Positions 15,647 through 24,381 of a stretch of 64,000 nt of DNA are shown piece after piece (position 1 is the first letter of the stretch; each line of letters starts with the position of its first letter). The notes under the pieces are model-generated. The model worked only from the letters and a program-made list of their open reading frames with translations. It did no database searches and was not told the origin of the DNA. The position numbers were made by a program, and so were the translations under genes. The stretch comes from Streptosporangium oxazolinicum (GTDB lineage Bacteria; Actinomycetota; Actinomycetes; Streptosporangiales; Streptosporangiaceae), in the NCBI RefSeq assembly GCF_039537505.1, contig NZ_BAABAQ010000004.1, forward strand, positions 124,001 to 188,000. The letters are read 5' to 3'.

Positions 15647-18214
15647 TCAGGTGAGGGCGACCTCCACGAGCAGGTCCCCCTCGTCCTCGCGGAGCACGAA
15701 CTCGTCGATGACGCCCGCGCCGCACAGGTCGTCCTGCGCCCGGCGCACGAGGGCGGCCCCAGCGCCGGTGACGGTGAGCCGGGCGACCTCCGCGCGCATG
15801 GAGAGGCGGGCGTCGGACTTGGCCTTGCGGACCCGGCCGAGGACGGCGGCCACCACGGGCAGCAGCTCGGGATCGCCTCCGCGCTCGCGCACGGAGGCGA
15901 TCTGGGGCCAGGCGGCCCGGTGCACCGAGCCCTCACGCCACCAGGACCAGACCTCCTCGGTGACGAAGGGCAGGAAGGGGGCGAACAGCCGGAGCATGAC
16001 GTCGAGCGCCTCGCGCAGCGCCGCGTGCGCCGAACGCGCCGCCGCGCTCTCGTCGCTCCCCTCGTTCGCGTCGTCGTAGGCCCTGGCCTTGACCAGCTCC
16101 AGGTAGTCGTCGCAGAACTCCCAGAAGAACCGCTCGGTCCGCTCCAGTGCGCGGGTGTAGTCATAACCCTCGAACGCCTCGGTGGCCTCGTGGACCACCT
16201 CCGACAGCCGGGCCAGCATCGACAGGTCGATCGGCTCGGTGACCTCCCCGCCGCCCTCGCCCAGGCCCAGGACGAACCTGGAGGCGTTCAGGATCTTGAT
16301 GGCCAGGCGGCGGCCGACCTTGATCTGGCCGGTGTCGAACGCGGTGTCGGTGCCGGGACGGCCGCTGGCCGCCCAGTAGCGGACCGCGTCGGAGCCGTAC
16401 TGCTCCAGCAGGCCGAGCGGAGTGACCACGTTGCCCCGGGACTTGGACATCTTCTTGCGGTCGGGGTCGAGGATCCACCCGGAGATCGCGACGTCGCTCC
16501 AGGGCAGGGTGCCCCCCTCCAGGTGGGCGCGGACCACGGTGGAGAACAGCCAGGTCCGGATGATCTCGTGGGCCTGCGGGCGCAGGTCCATCGGGAAGAC
16601 CCGCTCGAACAGGTCCCGGTCGCGCTCCCAGCCCCCGGCGATCTGCGGCGTCAGCGAGGAGGTCGCCCAGGTGTCCATGACGTCCTGGTCTCCGAGGAAG
16701 CCGCCCGGCTTGCCGCGCTGGTCCTCGGTGTAGCCGGGCGGGACGTCGGTGGACGGGTCGATCGGCAGCGCGGACTCCGGCGGCGCGATCGGCGCGGAGC
16801 GATCGGGCTCGCCCTCGTCGTCCAGGGGGTACCACACCGGGATGGGCACGCCGAAGAACCTCTGCCGGGAGATCAGCCAGTCGCCCGCCAGGCCCTGCAC
16901 CCAGCTGTCGTAGCGGACCCGCATGTGCGGCGGGTGCCAGGACAGCTCCGCGCCGCGCGTCAGGAGCGCGTCGCGCAGGGCGAGGTCGCGCCCGCCGTTG
17001 CGGATGTACCACTGGCGGGTGGTGACGATCTCCAGGGGCCGGTCGCCCTTCTCGTAGAACTTCACCGCGCGCCGCACCGCCCGCGGCTCGCCCTCCATGC
17101 CGCCCGACGCGCGCAGCAGCTCCACGATCCGCTCGCGGGCGCCGTGCACGGTCCTGCCCGCCAGCTCCGCGTACGGCTCCGGCGGCACGCCCTCGGGGGC
17201 GTCCGGCAGCAGCCTGCCGTCCCAGCCGATGACGGCGCGGGTGGGCAGGTCGAGCTCGCGCCACCAGACGACGTCGGTGACGTCGCCGAAGGTGCAGATC
17301 ATCGCGATGCCGGAGCCCTTGTCGGGCTCGGCCAGGTGGTGGGCGAGCACCGGCACCTCGACGCCGAACAGCGGTGTCCTGACCGTGGTGCCGAACAGGG
17401 GCCGGTACCGCTCGTCGTCGGGATGGGCGACGAGCGCGACGCAGGCGGGCAGCAGCTCGGGGCGGGTCGTCTCGATCCAGACCCGGTCGCCGAACCCCCT
17501 GGCCCGCTGCTCCTCCGACAGGCCGAAGCCCAGCCGGTGGAAGGCGCCGGGCCACTCGCGGTCCTCCAGCTCGGCCTGGGCGACGGCGGTGCGGAAGGTG
17601 ACGTCCCACAGCGTGGGGGCCTGCGCCACGTACGCCTCCCCCCTGGCCAGGTTGCGCAGGAAGGCGCGCTGGGAGGCGGCCCGCGCGGCGTCGCCGATGG
17701 TGGCGTACGTCAGCGACCAGTCGACCGACAGGCCCAGGCGGCGCCAGAGCTCCTCGAACACCTTCTCGTCCTCGACGGTGAGCCGCTCGCACAGCTCGAT
17801 GAAGTTTCCGCGCGAGATCGGGATCTGCCGCTTGGGGTCGGGTCTGGCCGGGGGCTCGAACGAGGGGTCGTAGGCGATGGAGGGGTCACAGCGCACGCCG
17901 AAGTGGTTCTGCACCCGGCGCTCGGTGGGCAGGCCGTTGTCGTCCCAGCCCATGGGGTAGAAGACCTCGCGCCCGCGCATGCGCTGGAAGCGGGCGACGG
18001 TGTCGGTGTGGGTGTAGGAGAAGACGTGGCCGACGTGCAGGGAACCGGAGACGGTCGGCGGCGGGGTGTCGATCGAGTAGATCTCCTCGCGGGTGCGCGA
18101 CCTGTCGAAACGGTAGGTCCCCTCGCTCTCCCAGCGGCCCGACCATACGGCTTCCAGGCCATCGAGAGTCGGTTTCTCGGGCATGGGCGCAGGGCGCGGT
18201 CGCTGTTGTGTCAT
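15647..18214 (-). CDS. valS: Valine-tRNA ligase
   Basis: 855 residues. Class I signatures are present: HVGH at 60-63 (SGSLHVGHVFSYTHTD) and KMSKS at 588-592. The editing (CP1) domain lies between them (about 190-420). The tRNA-binding helical domain follows KMSKS, with a short C-terminal region and no long terminal coiled coil. This is the shorter ValRS type found in many actinobacteria. It charges tRNA-Val and edits mischarged Thr. The ATG at 18214 sits only 1 nt after GGGAGG; the ATG at codon 11 (18184) has no better site. No T-box fits in the 82-bp upstream gap. Confidence 0.95.
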   Translation of the reverse strand: MTQQRPRPAPMPEKPTLDGLEAVWSGRWESEGTYRFDRSRTREEIYSIDTPPPTVSGSLHVGHVFSYTHTDTVARFQRMRGREVFYPMGWDDNGLPTERRVQNHFGVRCDPSIAYDPSFEPPARPDPKRQIPISRGNFIELCERLTVEDEKVFEELWRRLGLSVDWSLTYATIGDAARAASQRAFLRNLARGEAYVAQAPTLWDVTFRTAVAQAELEDREWPGAFHRLGFGLSEEQRARGFGDRVWIETTRPELLPACVALVAHPDDERYRPLFGTTVRTPLFGVEVPVLAHHLAEPDKGSGIAMICTFGDVTDVVWWRELDLPTRAVIGWDGRLLPDAPEGVPPEPYAELAGRTVHGARERIVELLRASGGMEGEPRAVRRAVKFYEKGDRPLEIVTTRQWYIRNGGRDLALRDALLTRGAELSWHPPHMRVRYDSWVQGLAGDWLISRQRFFGVPIPVWYPLDDEGEPDRSAPIAPPESALPIDPSTDVPPGYTEDQRGKPGGFLGDQDVMDTWATSSLTPQIAGGWERDRDLFERVFPMDLRPQAHEIIRTWLFSTVVRAHLEGGTLPWSDVAISGWILDPDRKKMSKSRGNVVTPLGLLEQYGSDAVRYWAASGRPGTDTAFDTGQIKVGRRLAIKILNASRFVLGLGEGGGEVTEPIDLSMLARLSEVVHEATEAFEGYDYTRALERTERFFWEFCDDYLELVKARAYDDANEGSDESAAARSAHAALREALDVMLRLFAPFLPFVTEEVWSWWREGSVHRAAWPQIASVRERGGDPELLPVVAAVLGRVRKAKSDARLSMRAEVARLTVTGAGAALVRRAQDDLCGAGVIDEFVLREDEGDLLVEVALT

Positions 18215-18296
18215 GCCTCCCTATGGTATGGCTTCACGCGATGCGACGCTCGGGGAGACTAGTGTTCTTGGGGCGAACCGCGAACGGGAGGACCAC

Positions 18297-18593
18297 ATGG
18301 CCGACAAGACCGAGAAACAGGACATGGCGTGGAGGGCCATCGGCGGCCTCCTGGGCCTCGTCACCGCGTGGGGGGCGAAGAAGGCCATCGGATTCGCCTG
18401 GGAGAAGACCACCGGCAGGAAGCCGCCCGTCGACAACGAGTCCCTGGAGATCAGCCTCGGTGAGGCGGTCGGCTACGCCGTGGTGATGGGGGTCGGCATG
18501 CAGGTGACGCAGATCGTGGTCGCCCGCACCGCCAGGAAGCGCTACAACGCGTGGAAGGCCGTGAAGGACGCGGCCAGGGACGTCACCACCTGA
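18297..18593 (+). CDS. DUF4235 family small membrane protein
   Basis: 98 residues from the ATG at 18297, preceded by GGGAGGACC. Two hydrophobic segments (AIGGLLGLVTAWGAKKAIGFAWE, residues about 13-35; AVGYAVVMGVGMQVTQIVVART, about 60-81) flank the motif KKPPVDNES-like GRKPPVDNESLEI. This is the pattern of the actinobacterial DUF4235 family, of unknown function. It is divergent from valS with 82 bp between, and is followed by a long hairpin. Confidence 0.8.
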   Translation: MADKTEKQDMAWRAIGGLLGLVTAWGAKKAIGFAWEKTTGRKPPVDNESLEISLGEAVGYAVVMGVGMQVTQIVVARTARKRYNAWKAVKDAARDVTT

Positions 18594-18612
18594 CGCCTTC
18601 GCCTCCCCGCCA

Positions 18613-18648
18613 CCGGGACCCCGCGCGTCGTCCGCGCGGTGGTCCCGG
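18613..18648 (+). terminator. Hairpin between the convergent DUF4235 and otsA genes
   Basis: Arms CCGGGACC (18613-18620) / GGTCCCGG (18641-18648), with an inner CCGCGCG / CGCGCGG pairing. It lies 20 nt past the DUF4235 stop. Confidence 0.6.
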
Positions 18649-18680
18649 TCGCGCGGACGGCGGCACCGGGGACGCCGGTG

Positions 18681-20138
18681 TCAGGAGGCCCCCGAGGAGT
18701 CGGGAGTTTCCCGGACTTCCTGGGTTTCGGGGGGGATCTGGGTCATTTGGGACACGTGGGACCCCGAGGACTCCAGCGAGGTGAGAAACTCCTTGGCCCA
18801 GCGGTCGACGTCGTAGGTGGACACCCTGCGGCGCAGCGACCGCATCCGGCGCGACAGGTCGTGCGGGGTGGCCCGCATCGCGGTCAGCATCGCCCGTTTG
18901 AGGCCGTCGACGTCGTAGGGGTTGACCATGAACGCCTGGCGCAGCTCGTCGGCCGCCCCGGCGAACTCGCTGAGCACCAGCGCGCCGCGCAGGTCGTGGC
19001 GGCAGGCGATGTACTCCTTGGCGACCAGGTTCATCCCGTCGCGCAGCGGCGTCACCACCATCACGTCGGCCGCCAGATAGAGCGCGGCGAGCTCGTCCCT
19101 GCCGTACGACTGGTGCAGGTACTGCACGGGTTGCTGGCCCAGCTCCCCCTGCTCGCCGTTGATCCGGCCGACCTGGAGCTCGATCGAGTCGCGCAGCCGC
19201 ATGTACTCCTCGACGCGTTCCCTGCTCGGCGTGGCGATCTGTACGAACGCCGCCTCGCCCGGCTTGATCGCCCCCTCGGAGAGCAACTCGCCGAACGCCT
19301 TCAGGCGCTGGCCGATGCCCTTGGTGTAGTCGAGCCTGTCGACGCCGAGCAGCAGGCACTCCGGGTCGCCCAGCTCCGCGCGGATCTCCCTGGCCCGGGA
19401 GATGATGTGCGGCTCCCTGACCAGGGAGTCGAGCTCACCGAAGTCGACGGAGATGGGGAACGCCCCGGCGCGCACCACCCGGTCCCCCACGTGGATCTCG
19501 TGCTTGTGGTGCTGCAGGCCGAGCAGGCGACGGCAGAGCCGGATGAAGTTGGACGCGCCCCCGGGGCGCTGGAACCCCACCATGTCCGCGCCGAGCAGGC
19601 CCTCGACGATCTCGCGCCGCCACGGCAGCTGGGAGAACAGCTCGACCGGCGGGAAGGGAATGTGCAGGAAGAAGCCGATGCGCAGGTCGGGGCGGAGCTT
19701 GCGCAGCATGGCCGGGACCAGCTGGAGCTGGTAGTCCTGGATCCACACGACGGCGTTCTCCGCCGCCTCCTCCGCGGCGGCCTCGGCGAAGCGCTCGTTG
19801 ACGGTGCGGTAGGCCTCCCAAGTGACGCGGGAGTAGGTGGGAGCGGCGACCACGTCGTGGTAGAGGGGCCAGAGGGTGGCGTTGGAGAAGCCCTCGTAGT
19901 AGAGCTCGACCTCGGATTCGGACAGCGGGACGGGGACGAGCTGCATCCCGTCGTGCTCGAAGGGTTCGAGGCTCTCGTCGGGGGCGCCGTGCCAGCCGAT
20001 CCAGGCTCCCTCCCTGCGCTGCAGGACGGGGGCGATCGCGGTGACGAGGCCGCCGGGGCTACGCCGCCACATGTCCTCCCCGACTCGGTCGACGGGGAGA
20101 CGGTTGGCGACGATCACGAATGCGCTGCGGCCCAGCAC
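18681..20138 (-). CDS. otsA: Trehalose-6-phosphate synthase
   Basis: 485 residues from a GTG at 20138 with GGAGGAA upstream. It is a GT20 enzyme: N-terminal VIVANRLPVDRV, the glucose-6-phosphate region SPGGLVTAIAPV, WIQDYQLQLVPAMLR, GFFLHIPFPPVELFSQLPW, LLGVDRLDYTKGIGQRLKAF (UDP-glucose binding) and the loop TPLRDGMNLVAKEYIA. It joins UDP-glucose and glucose-6-phosphate into trehalose-6-phosphate, a compatible solute and spore reserve pathway. The C-terminal 20 residues are a Ser/Thr/Glu-rich extension. No otsB phosphatase is in the window. Confidence 0.95.
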   Translation of the reverse strand: MLGRSAFVIVANRLPVDRVGEDMWRRSPGGLVTAIAPVLQRREGAWIGWHGAPDESLEPFEHDGMQLVPVPLSESEVELYYEGFSNATLWPLYHDVVAAPTYSRVTWEAYRTVNERFAEAAAEEAAENAVVWIQDYQLQLVPAMLRKLRPDLRIGFFLHIPFPPVELFSQLPWRREIVEGLLGADMVGFQRPGGASNFIRLCRRLLGLQHHKHEIHVGDRVVRAGAFPISVDFGELDSLVREPHIISRAREIRAELGDPECLLLGVDRLDYTKGIGQRLKAFGELLSEGAIKPGEAAFVQIATPSRERVEEYMRLRDSIELQVGRINGEQGELGQQPVQYLHQSYGRDELAALYLAADVMVVTPLRDGMNLVAKEYIACRHDLRGALVLSEFAGAADELRQAFMVNPYDVDGLKRAMLTAMRATPHDLSRRMRSLRRRVSTYDVDRWAKEFLTSLESSGSHVSQMTQIPPETQEVRETPDSSGAS

Positions 20139-20193
20139 AGATTCCTCCAGGTAGTCGGGGGCTTACTGAATTGACTACCCGTTTGAGAGGTTT

Positions 20194-21210
20194 CTATGAC
20201 TTGCCAGGCGGGAGGACACGGTGGACCCTCAGATCGGCCCGTACGACCTCGCCGAGCTTCTTCGTGGCGGCCCGGTTGAGGATCCCCCCGGCCACGGCGC
20301 CCGTGAGGAACGGGCCGAAGGTGGTGAGGTGGCGCCCGAGGGTGCGCATCAGCCGGTTGCGCAGGGCGGTCTTGGCCGCGGTGCCCAGGGCGACGGTCAT
20401 CGTCCCGGGGGCCATGGGGTCGACACCGCGCTGCTTGGACCAGGCCATCGCGAAGGCCATCGCCCGCTGGGAGCCGGTGCCCGGCACCTGGATCCCGTAC
20501 ACCTCGTGGAGTTCGGCGATGAGCTTGACCTCGATCGCGGCCACGACGAGGGTCTCGGCCACGAGCTGGGCGGGGGCGGAGAGCAGGAGAGGGGGAGCGG
20601 CGAACTCGGCGGCGGCGACAGCCCCGCCGATGGCCCCGACCGTCATGGTCGCCTTGGTCGCGGTGCGCACCAGGTCGTCGGCGAGCGCCTCGGAGGTGAG
20701 GCCGCTGTGATGCTCGGAAAGGGTCTGCAGGTCGCGGATGGGGATGCGGGGCGCCACGGCCATGAACACGTCGGTCAGCCAGCGGCCCCGGCTCTCCCCG
20801 GACGCCTTGGCCCGCTTCGCCCCTCGCGCCAGTGACCGCGTGAGACGGCCGAGCAGCCGTCGCCGCTCGGCCCCGTCCATGTCGCCCGGCTCGGCGAGCC
20901 TGCCGACGAGCTCGGCCACCTCCCGGTCGGAGTCGTCGCTCTCGGCCGGCTCCCGGCCGGAGCCGGCGTCCACGGCCGCTCCGCGATCGGAGCCGCCGTC
21001 CGGGACCGCCGTGTGATCAGGGCCACCGTCCGAGGTCACCTTGTGATCAAGGCCGCCTTCCGGGACCGCCGTGCGATCGGGGCCACCGTTCGCGGCCGTC
21101 TTCCGGCCGGAACCGTCGCCCGGGGCCACCGCGTGGTCAGGCGCGCCGTCCGACTCCTTGGCCGTGGAGTCGTCCGGCGCGGCACCGGTCCGCCTGTTCT
21201 CTGACGTCAT
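20194..21210 (-). CDS. EcsC-like protein with a repetitive disordered N-terminus
   Basis: 338 residues from the ATG at 21210, 9 nt after AGGAGG. Residues about 1-100 are low complexity with a degenerate repeat of about 12 residues (GGPDRTAVPEG, GGPDHTAVPDG). From about residue 120 a helical domain begins (LTRSLARGAKRAKASGESRGR). Two hydrophobic helices follow (TMTVGAIGGAVAAAEFAAPPL, APAQLVAETLVVAAIEVKLIAEL), and the end is Gly/Ala-rich (TTFGPFLTGAVAGGILNRAAT). The helical part resembles EcsC/DUF697-type membrane-associated proteins, but I am not sure. It precedes otsA on the same strand by 55 bp. Confidence 0.6.
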   Translation of the reverse strand: MTSENRRTGAAPDDSTAKESDGAPDHAVAPGDGSGRKTAANGGPDRTAVPEGGLDHKVTSDGGPDHTAVPDGGSDRGAAVDAGSGREPAESDDSDREVAELVGRLAEPGDMDGAERRRLLGRLTRSLARGAKRAKASGESRGRWLTDVFMAVAPRIPIRDLQTLSEHHSGLTSEALADDLVRTATKATMTVGAIGGAVAAAEFAAPPLLLSAPAQLVAETLVVAAIEVKLIAELHEVYGIQVPGTGSQRAMAFAMAWSKQRGVDPMAPGTMTVALGTAAKTALRNRLMRTLGRHLTTFGPFLTGAVAGGILNRAATKKLGEVVRADLRVHRVLPPGKS

Positions 21211-21291
21211 GTCTCGGAACCTCCTCAAGGCTGTCCTGAGGCCCTACCCATACCTGGAAGAGCACACCTCGGACAGGCCATCGGAATCATC

Positions 21292-21591
21292 TCAAGCCGC
21301 GCATTCCCGGCAGATCTGCTGGCCGTTCTTCTCAACGGCGAGTTGACTGCGGTGGTGCACCAGGAAGCAGCGCGCACAGGTGAACTCGTCGGCCTGACGA
21401 GGAATCACCCGGAGCGAGAGCTCCTCATTGGACAGGTCCGCGCCCGGCAGTTCGAGCGACTCGGCGAGATCCGTCTCGTCGATGTCGATGCTGCCCGAGG
21501 ACTTGTCGGTACGGCGGGCCTGCAGTTCCTGAAGACTGTCCTCGCTGAGGTCGTCGTCGGTCTTGCGTGGGCTGTCGTAATCGGTAGCCAT
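21292..21591 (-). CDS. DUF4193 family zinc-ribbon-like protein
   Basis: 99 residues. The N-terminus is acidic (TDYDSPRKTDDDLSEDSLQEL) and the C-terminal half carries a C-x2-C ... C-x2-C pair (FTCARCFLVHHRSQLA ... QQICRECAA) that could hold zinc. This is the highly conserved actinobacterial DUF4193 family, usually near dut, sepH and hemH as here. The role is unknown, perhaps transcription-associated (it resembles RbpA in size and zinc motif, but is not it). Confidence 0.85.
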   Translation of the reverse strand: MATDYDSPRKTDDDLSEDSLQELQARRTDKSSGSIDIDETDLAESLELPGADLSNEELSLRVIPRQADEFTCARCFLVHHRSQLAVEKNGQQICRECAA

Positions 21592-21863
21592 CGGTCTGCT
21601 CCATCCCCCTCATCTATCTGTCTGCGCTAACTCGCGCGTGTGTAACGTTCGAGAGGCACGACTTGTGCCCGATCCGCCAGAGAGATTCCTGCTTCGGTAC
21701 CCCGCCGGAATGGTCACTGAACCTCCCTACACGTGAGGGACGTACTGCCAATGGCCACGGTTAGCCAAATATGGCGTAAACCACAGCATCGGCGGCATGC
21801 ACCACCGTGTTCGACGGCACATCCAACCACATGTACGGCGTGAACGAGACGCCCCCCGCCGGA

Positions 21864-23270
21864 TCAACGTGACTGAAGTCGCACGGTGACCACCAGACCC
21901 CCTCCGTCCCTGGGTATGGCGGTCACATTGCCCCCGTGGGCACGCACGACCGCGCGGACGATGGACAGGCCGAGCCCCGCCCCCTTGTCCGAGTCGACCC
22001 GGTCGGCGTTGAGCCGCCGGAACGGCTCGAAAAGGCTGTTCACCTCGTACGCGGGCACATGCGGTCCCGTGTTGGCCACCTGAACAACCAACGCACCCTC
22101 CACCATTCCCGTCCTGACCCACAGACGTCCGGAATCGGAGAGATTATGTTTTATAGCGTTTTCCACCAGGTTGGCCACGCATCGTTCGAGCAGCACCGGA
22201 TCACCGACGGTCTCGGCGCCGCGAAGCTCGGGGATCACGGTGACCCCGGCCTCCTCGGCCCGCGTGGCGAGCTGGTCGACGACGGTCTCGGCCACGTCCT
22301 TCATGTCCACCGGCTTGCGCACGCTCAGCTCGCGCTCGCTGCGGGCCAGCAGCAGCAGGCCCTCGATCAGACGCTCGTTGCGGGCGTTGACCTCCAGGAG
22401 CGTGCGGCCCAGCGCCTTCAGGTCACCCGACGCCTCCGGATCGCCCAGGGCGATCTCCAGGACCGTCCGGTTGATCGTCAGGGGGGTGCGGAGCTCGTGC
22501 GAGGCGTTGGCCACGAATCTTCGCTGTGTGTCGAAGGCCACGTTGAGCCTGGTGAGCATCGCGTCGAAGGTGTCGGCCAGCTCCTTCAGCTCGTCGTCGG
22601 GCCCCTTGAGGTCGATCCGCTCGTGGGCGAGCGTGGAGCCCGACAGCTTGCGGGCCGTGGCGGTCATCTGCTGGACGGGCTTGAGCGCCCGGTCGGCGAC
22701 GATGTAGCCGATGATGACGGCCAGGATGCCGACCCCCAGCAGGGCCAGCAGGGCGCGGGCCAGCAGTTCCCGCTGCGCCCCGGAGATCGCGGTGTGCTGC
22801 TGCCAGTACCACTGCTGCTTGAAGATGGCCGCCGCCTCCGGCCCCACGAGCTCCCTCAGCTCGTCGTACGGGAAAGGCGGCCACCCCGCGGAGAGCGCCC
22901 AGCCCACCATCAGGTAGATCACGGCCATCAGCAGGGCACCGGCCACGAAGAACAGCACGGCGTAGGTGATGGTCAGCCGCCACCGGATGCTGAGCCGGTC
23001 CATGATCGACCGCAGCCGGTCCAGCGGGGTCCGCGGGACCGGGGCCGCGCCCACCGGAGGCGGCCCGTCCCACGCGGGCGGGCCGGTCGGCGGCGGGGGC
23101 CGCTCGCCCGGCTTCCCCTCACCGGCGGGCCCGGACTCCAGCCGCTCGCTCTTCCAGGCGCCCCGCTCGGAGTGCGGGCTGATCATCGGGTGGGTCGGCA
23201 CGGACTCGCGATTCTCACCCACCGGGACGAACGTCGGGCGCTCCTCCCCCCCGCCTGCCGGACCGCTCAC
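21864..23270 (-). CDS. cutS: Sensor histidine kinase, CutS-like
   Basis: 468 residues. The GTG at 23270 overlaps the response-regulator stop (GTGA), so the pair is coupled. A Pro/Gly-rich cytoplasmic N-terminus of about 95 residues precedes TM1 (TYAVLFFVAGALLMAVIYLMV). An extracytoplasmic loop of about 55 residues has no Cys (GWPPFPYDELRELVGPEAAA), then TM2 (LLALLGVGILAVIIGYIVA), HAMP (DRALKPVQQMTATARKLSG), the phosphoacceptor box (FVANASHELRTPLTINRT) and HATPase_c (CVANLVENAIKHN; DKGAGLGLSIVRAVVRAHGG). Its partner is almost identical in layout to Streptomyces CutR and the synteny fits CutRS. CutS senses envelope or protein-folding stress. Confidence 0.85.
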   Translation of the reverse strand: MSGPAGGGEERPTFVPVGENRESVPTHPMISPHSERGAWKSERLESGPAGEGKPGERPPPPTGPPAWDGPPPVGAAPVPRTPLDRLRSIMDRLSIRWRLTITYAVLFFVAGALLMAVIYLMVGWALSAGWPPFPYDELRELVGPEAAAIFKQQWYWQQHTAISGAQRELLARALLALLGVGILAVIIGYIVADRALKPVQQMTATARKLSGSTLAHERIDLKGPDDELKELADTFDAMLTRLNVAFDTQRRFVANASHELRTPLTINRTVLEIALGDPEASGDLKALGRTLLEVNARNERLIEGLLLLARSERELSVRKPVDMKDVAETVVDQLATRAEEAGVTVIPELRGAETVGDPVLLERCVANLVENAIKHNLSDSGRLWVRTGMVEGALVVQVANTGPHVPAYEVNSLFEPFRRLNADRVDSDKGAGLGLSIVRAVVRAHGGNVTAIPRDGGGLVVTVRLQSR

Positions 23271-23920
23271 AACCTGTACCCGACCCCTGGCACCGTCTCG
23301 ATCACCTGAGGCTCGCCCAGTTTCTTCCTCAGCGTCATCATGGTGACGCGCACCACGTTGGTGAACGGGTCGATGTTCTCGTCCCACGCCTTGTCCAGCA
23401 GGTCCTCCTGGCTGACGACCGCGCCCTCGGCGCGCATCAGCTCCTCCAGGACCGCGAACTCCTTCTTGGTGAGCGCGATCTCCCCGCCGTCCCTGGTCAC
23501 CAGCCGCTTGCCCGGGTCCAGGCGGACCCCGGAGCGCTCCAGCACCGGCGGCAGCGCCGGGGCGGACCGGCGGCCGAGCGCCCGCACCCGCGCCACCAGC
23601 TCGACGAACACGAAGGGCTTGGCCAGGTAGTCGTCGGCGCCCAGCCCGAGCCCCTCCACCTTGTCGTCGACGTCGCCGGACGCGGTCAGCATGAGGATCC
23701 TGGACGCGGTACGGGAGGCCACCAGGCGGCGGCAGACCTCGTCGCCGTGGACCTTGGGCAGGTCCCTGTCCAGGACGATCACGTCGTAGTCGATGTACCC
23801 CGTCCGCTCCAGCGCCCCCGCGCCGTCGTAGGCCACGTCCACGGCCATCGCCTCGCGCCGGAGCCCGGTCGCGATCGCGTCGGCGAGCACCCGCTCATCC
23901 TCCACCACAAGCACTCGCAC
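23267..23920 (-). CDS. cutR: OmpR-family response regulator, CutR-like
   Basis: 217 residues, the same length as Streptomyces CutR, with closely matching stretches (LRREAMAVDVAYDGA, DENIDPFTNVVRVT). The receiver domain has VVEDE, the phosphorylated Asp in DVIVLDRDLPKVHGD (residue about 51), the Thr in MLTASGDVDD and Lys in YLAKPF. The C-terminal winged helix contains FAVLEELMRAEGAVVSQEDLL and the DNA-contact wing. It is the first gene of the two-gene operon; the kinase start overlaps its stop by 4 bp. The conserved small gene at 24145 lies upstream in the opposite direction. Confidence 0.88.
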   Translation of the reverse strand: MRVLVVEDERVLADAIATGLRREAMAVDVAYDGAGALERTGYIDYDVIVLDRDLPKVHGDEVCRRLVASRTASRILMLTASGDVDDKVEGLGLGADDYLAKPFVFVELVARVRALGRRSAPALPPVLERSGVRLDPGKRLVTRDGGEIALTKKEFAVLEELMRAEGAVVSQEDLLDKAWDENIDPFTNVVRVTMMTLRKKLGEPQVIETVPGVGYRL

Positions 23921-24144
23921 GGCCTATGGCACCTCCCGTCACATTCTCTGGAGCAGCCGCCTGGACGGCCCCCTCATTCTCCCCTCACCACCTGTAAGCA
24001 CACGGTAAGGCCCTCACGAGAGCGGGCACTCCATGTGATGTCGGAAACACACAGGTTTAGCGTCAGGTTCACCCTGGGTACAGCCGGTTCCAGTCTCTAT
24101 CGCGGTATCTTCCGTCCCCACGAGCCCGTGAGAAAGAAGGTGAG

Positions 24145-24309
24145 ATGGGCGAGTTCACCGCCACAATCGAACACCGCCTCGACCAGGCGTATCGGAACTT
24201 GCAGGAGGCCAGGTCCTCCGGCGACGACTACCTCGCCGACACCTTCACCGCCGAGATCGAGGATCTCCGCCGTCTGGCCACAGACAACGGCGTTCCCGTT
24301 CAGCGCTGA
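24145..24309 (+). CDS. Conserved 54-residue actinobacterial protein
   Basis: MGEFTATIEHRLDQAYRNL and the following residues form two helices (EARSSGDDYLADTFTAEIEDLRRLA is the central part, shown here only by its ends: EARSSGDDYL, EIEDLRRLATDN). The ATG at 24145 has GAAGG 5 nt upstream. The gene ends at 24309 and a strong terminator starts 7 bp later. I know very similar 54-60 residue proteins beside cutRS in Streptomyces; function is unknown. Clean start, codon bias and a dedicated terminator all support a real gene despite its size. Confidence 0.8.
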   Translation: MGEFTATIEHRLDQAYRNLQEARSSGDDYLADTFTAEIEDLRRLATDNGVPVQR

Positions 24310-24315
24310 TGGGAA

Positions 24316-24346
24316 GAAGCCCCCCGGCCGACCGCCGGGGGGCTTC
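24316..24346 (+). terminator. Strong intrinsic terminator after the 54-aa gene
   Basis: Perfect 12-bp arms GAAGCCCCCCGG / CCGGGGGGCTTC with a 7-nt loop. It also serves the convergent inositol monophosphatase gene. Confidence 0.85.
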
Positions 24347-24381
24347 CTCACGCGTCCCGCCCCCCGGTGAGGAGCCGGAGG

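Noticed and set aside
18215..18296. T-box leader upstream of valS
   Set aside because: Only 82 bp separate valS from the divergent gene, and no T-box sequence or specifier loop is visible.
21761..21880. Minus-strand small frame with a protein-like end (TPYMWLDVPSNTVVHAADAV)
   Set aside because: It looks coding in composition, but I could not find a start codon with a ribosome site outside the kinase gene. It may deserve a conservation check.
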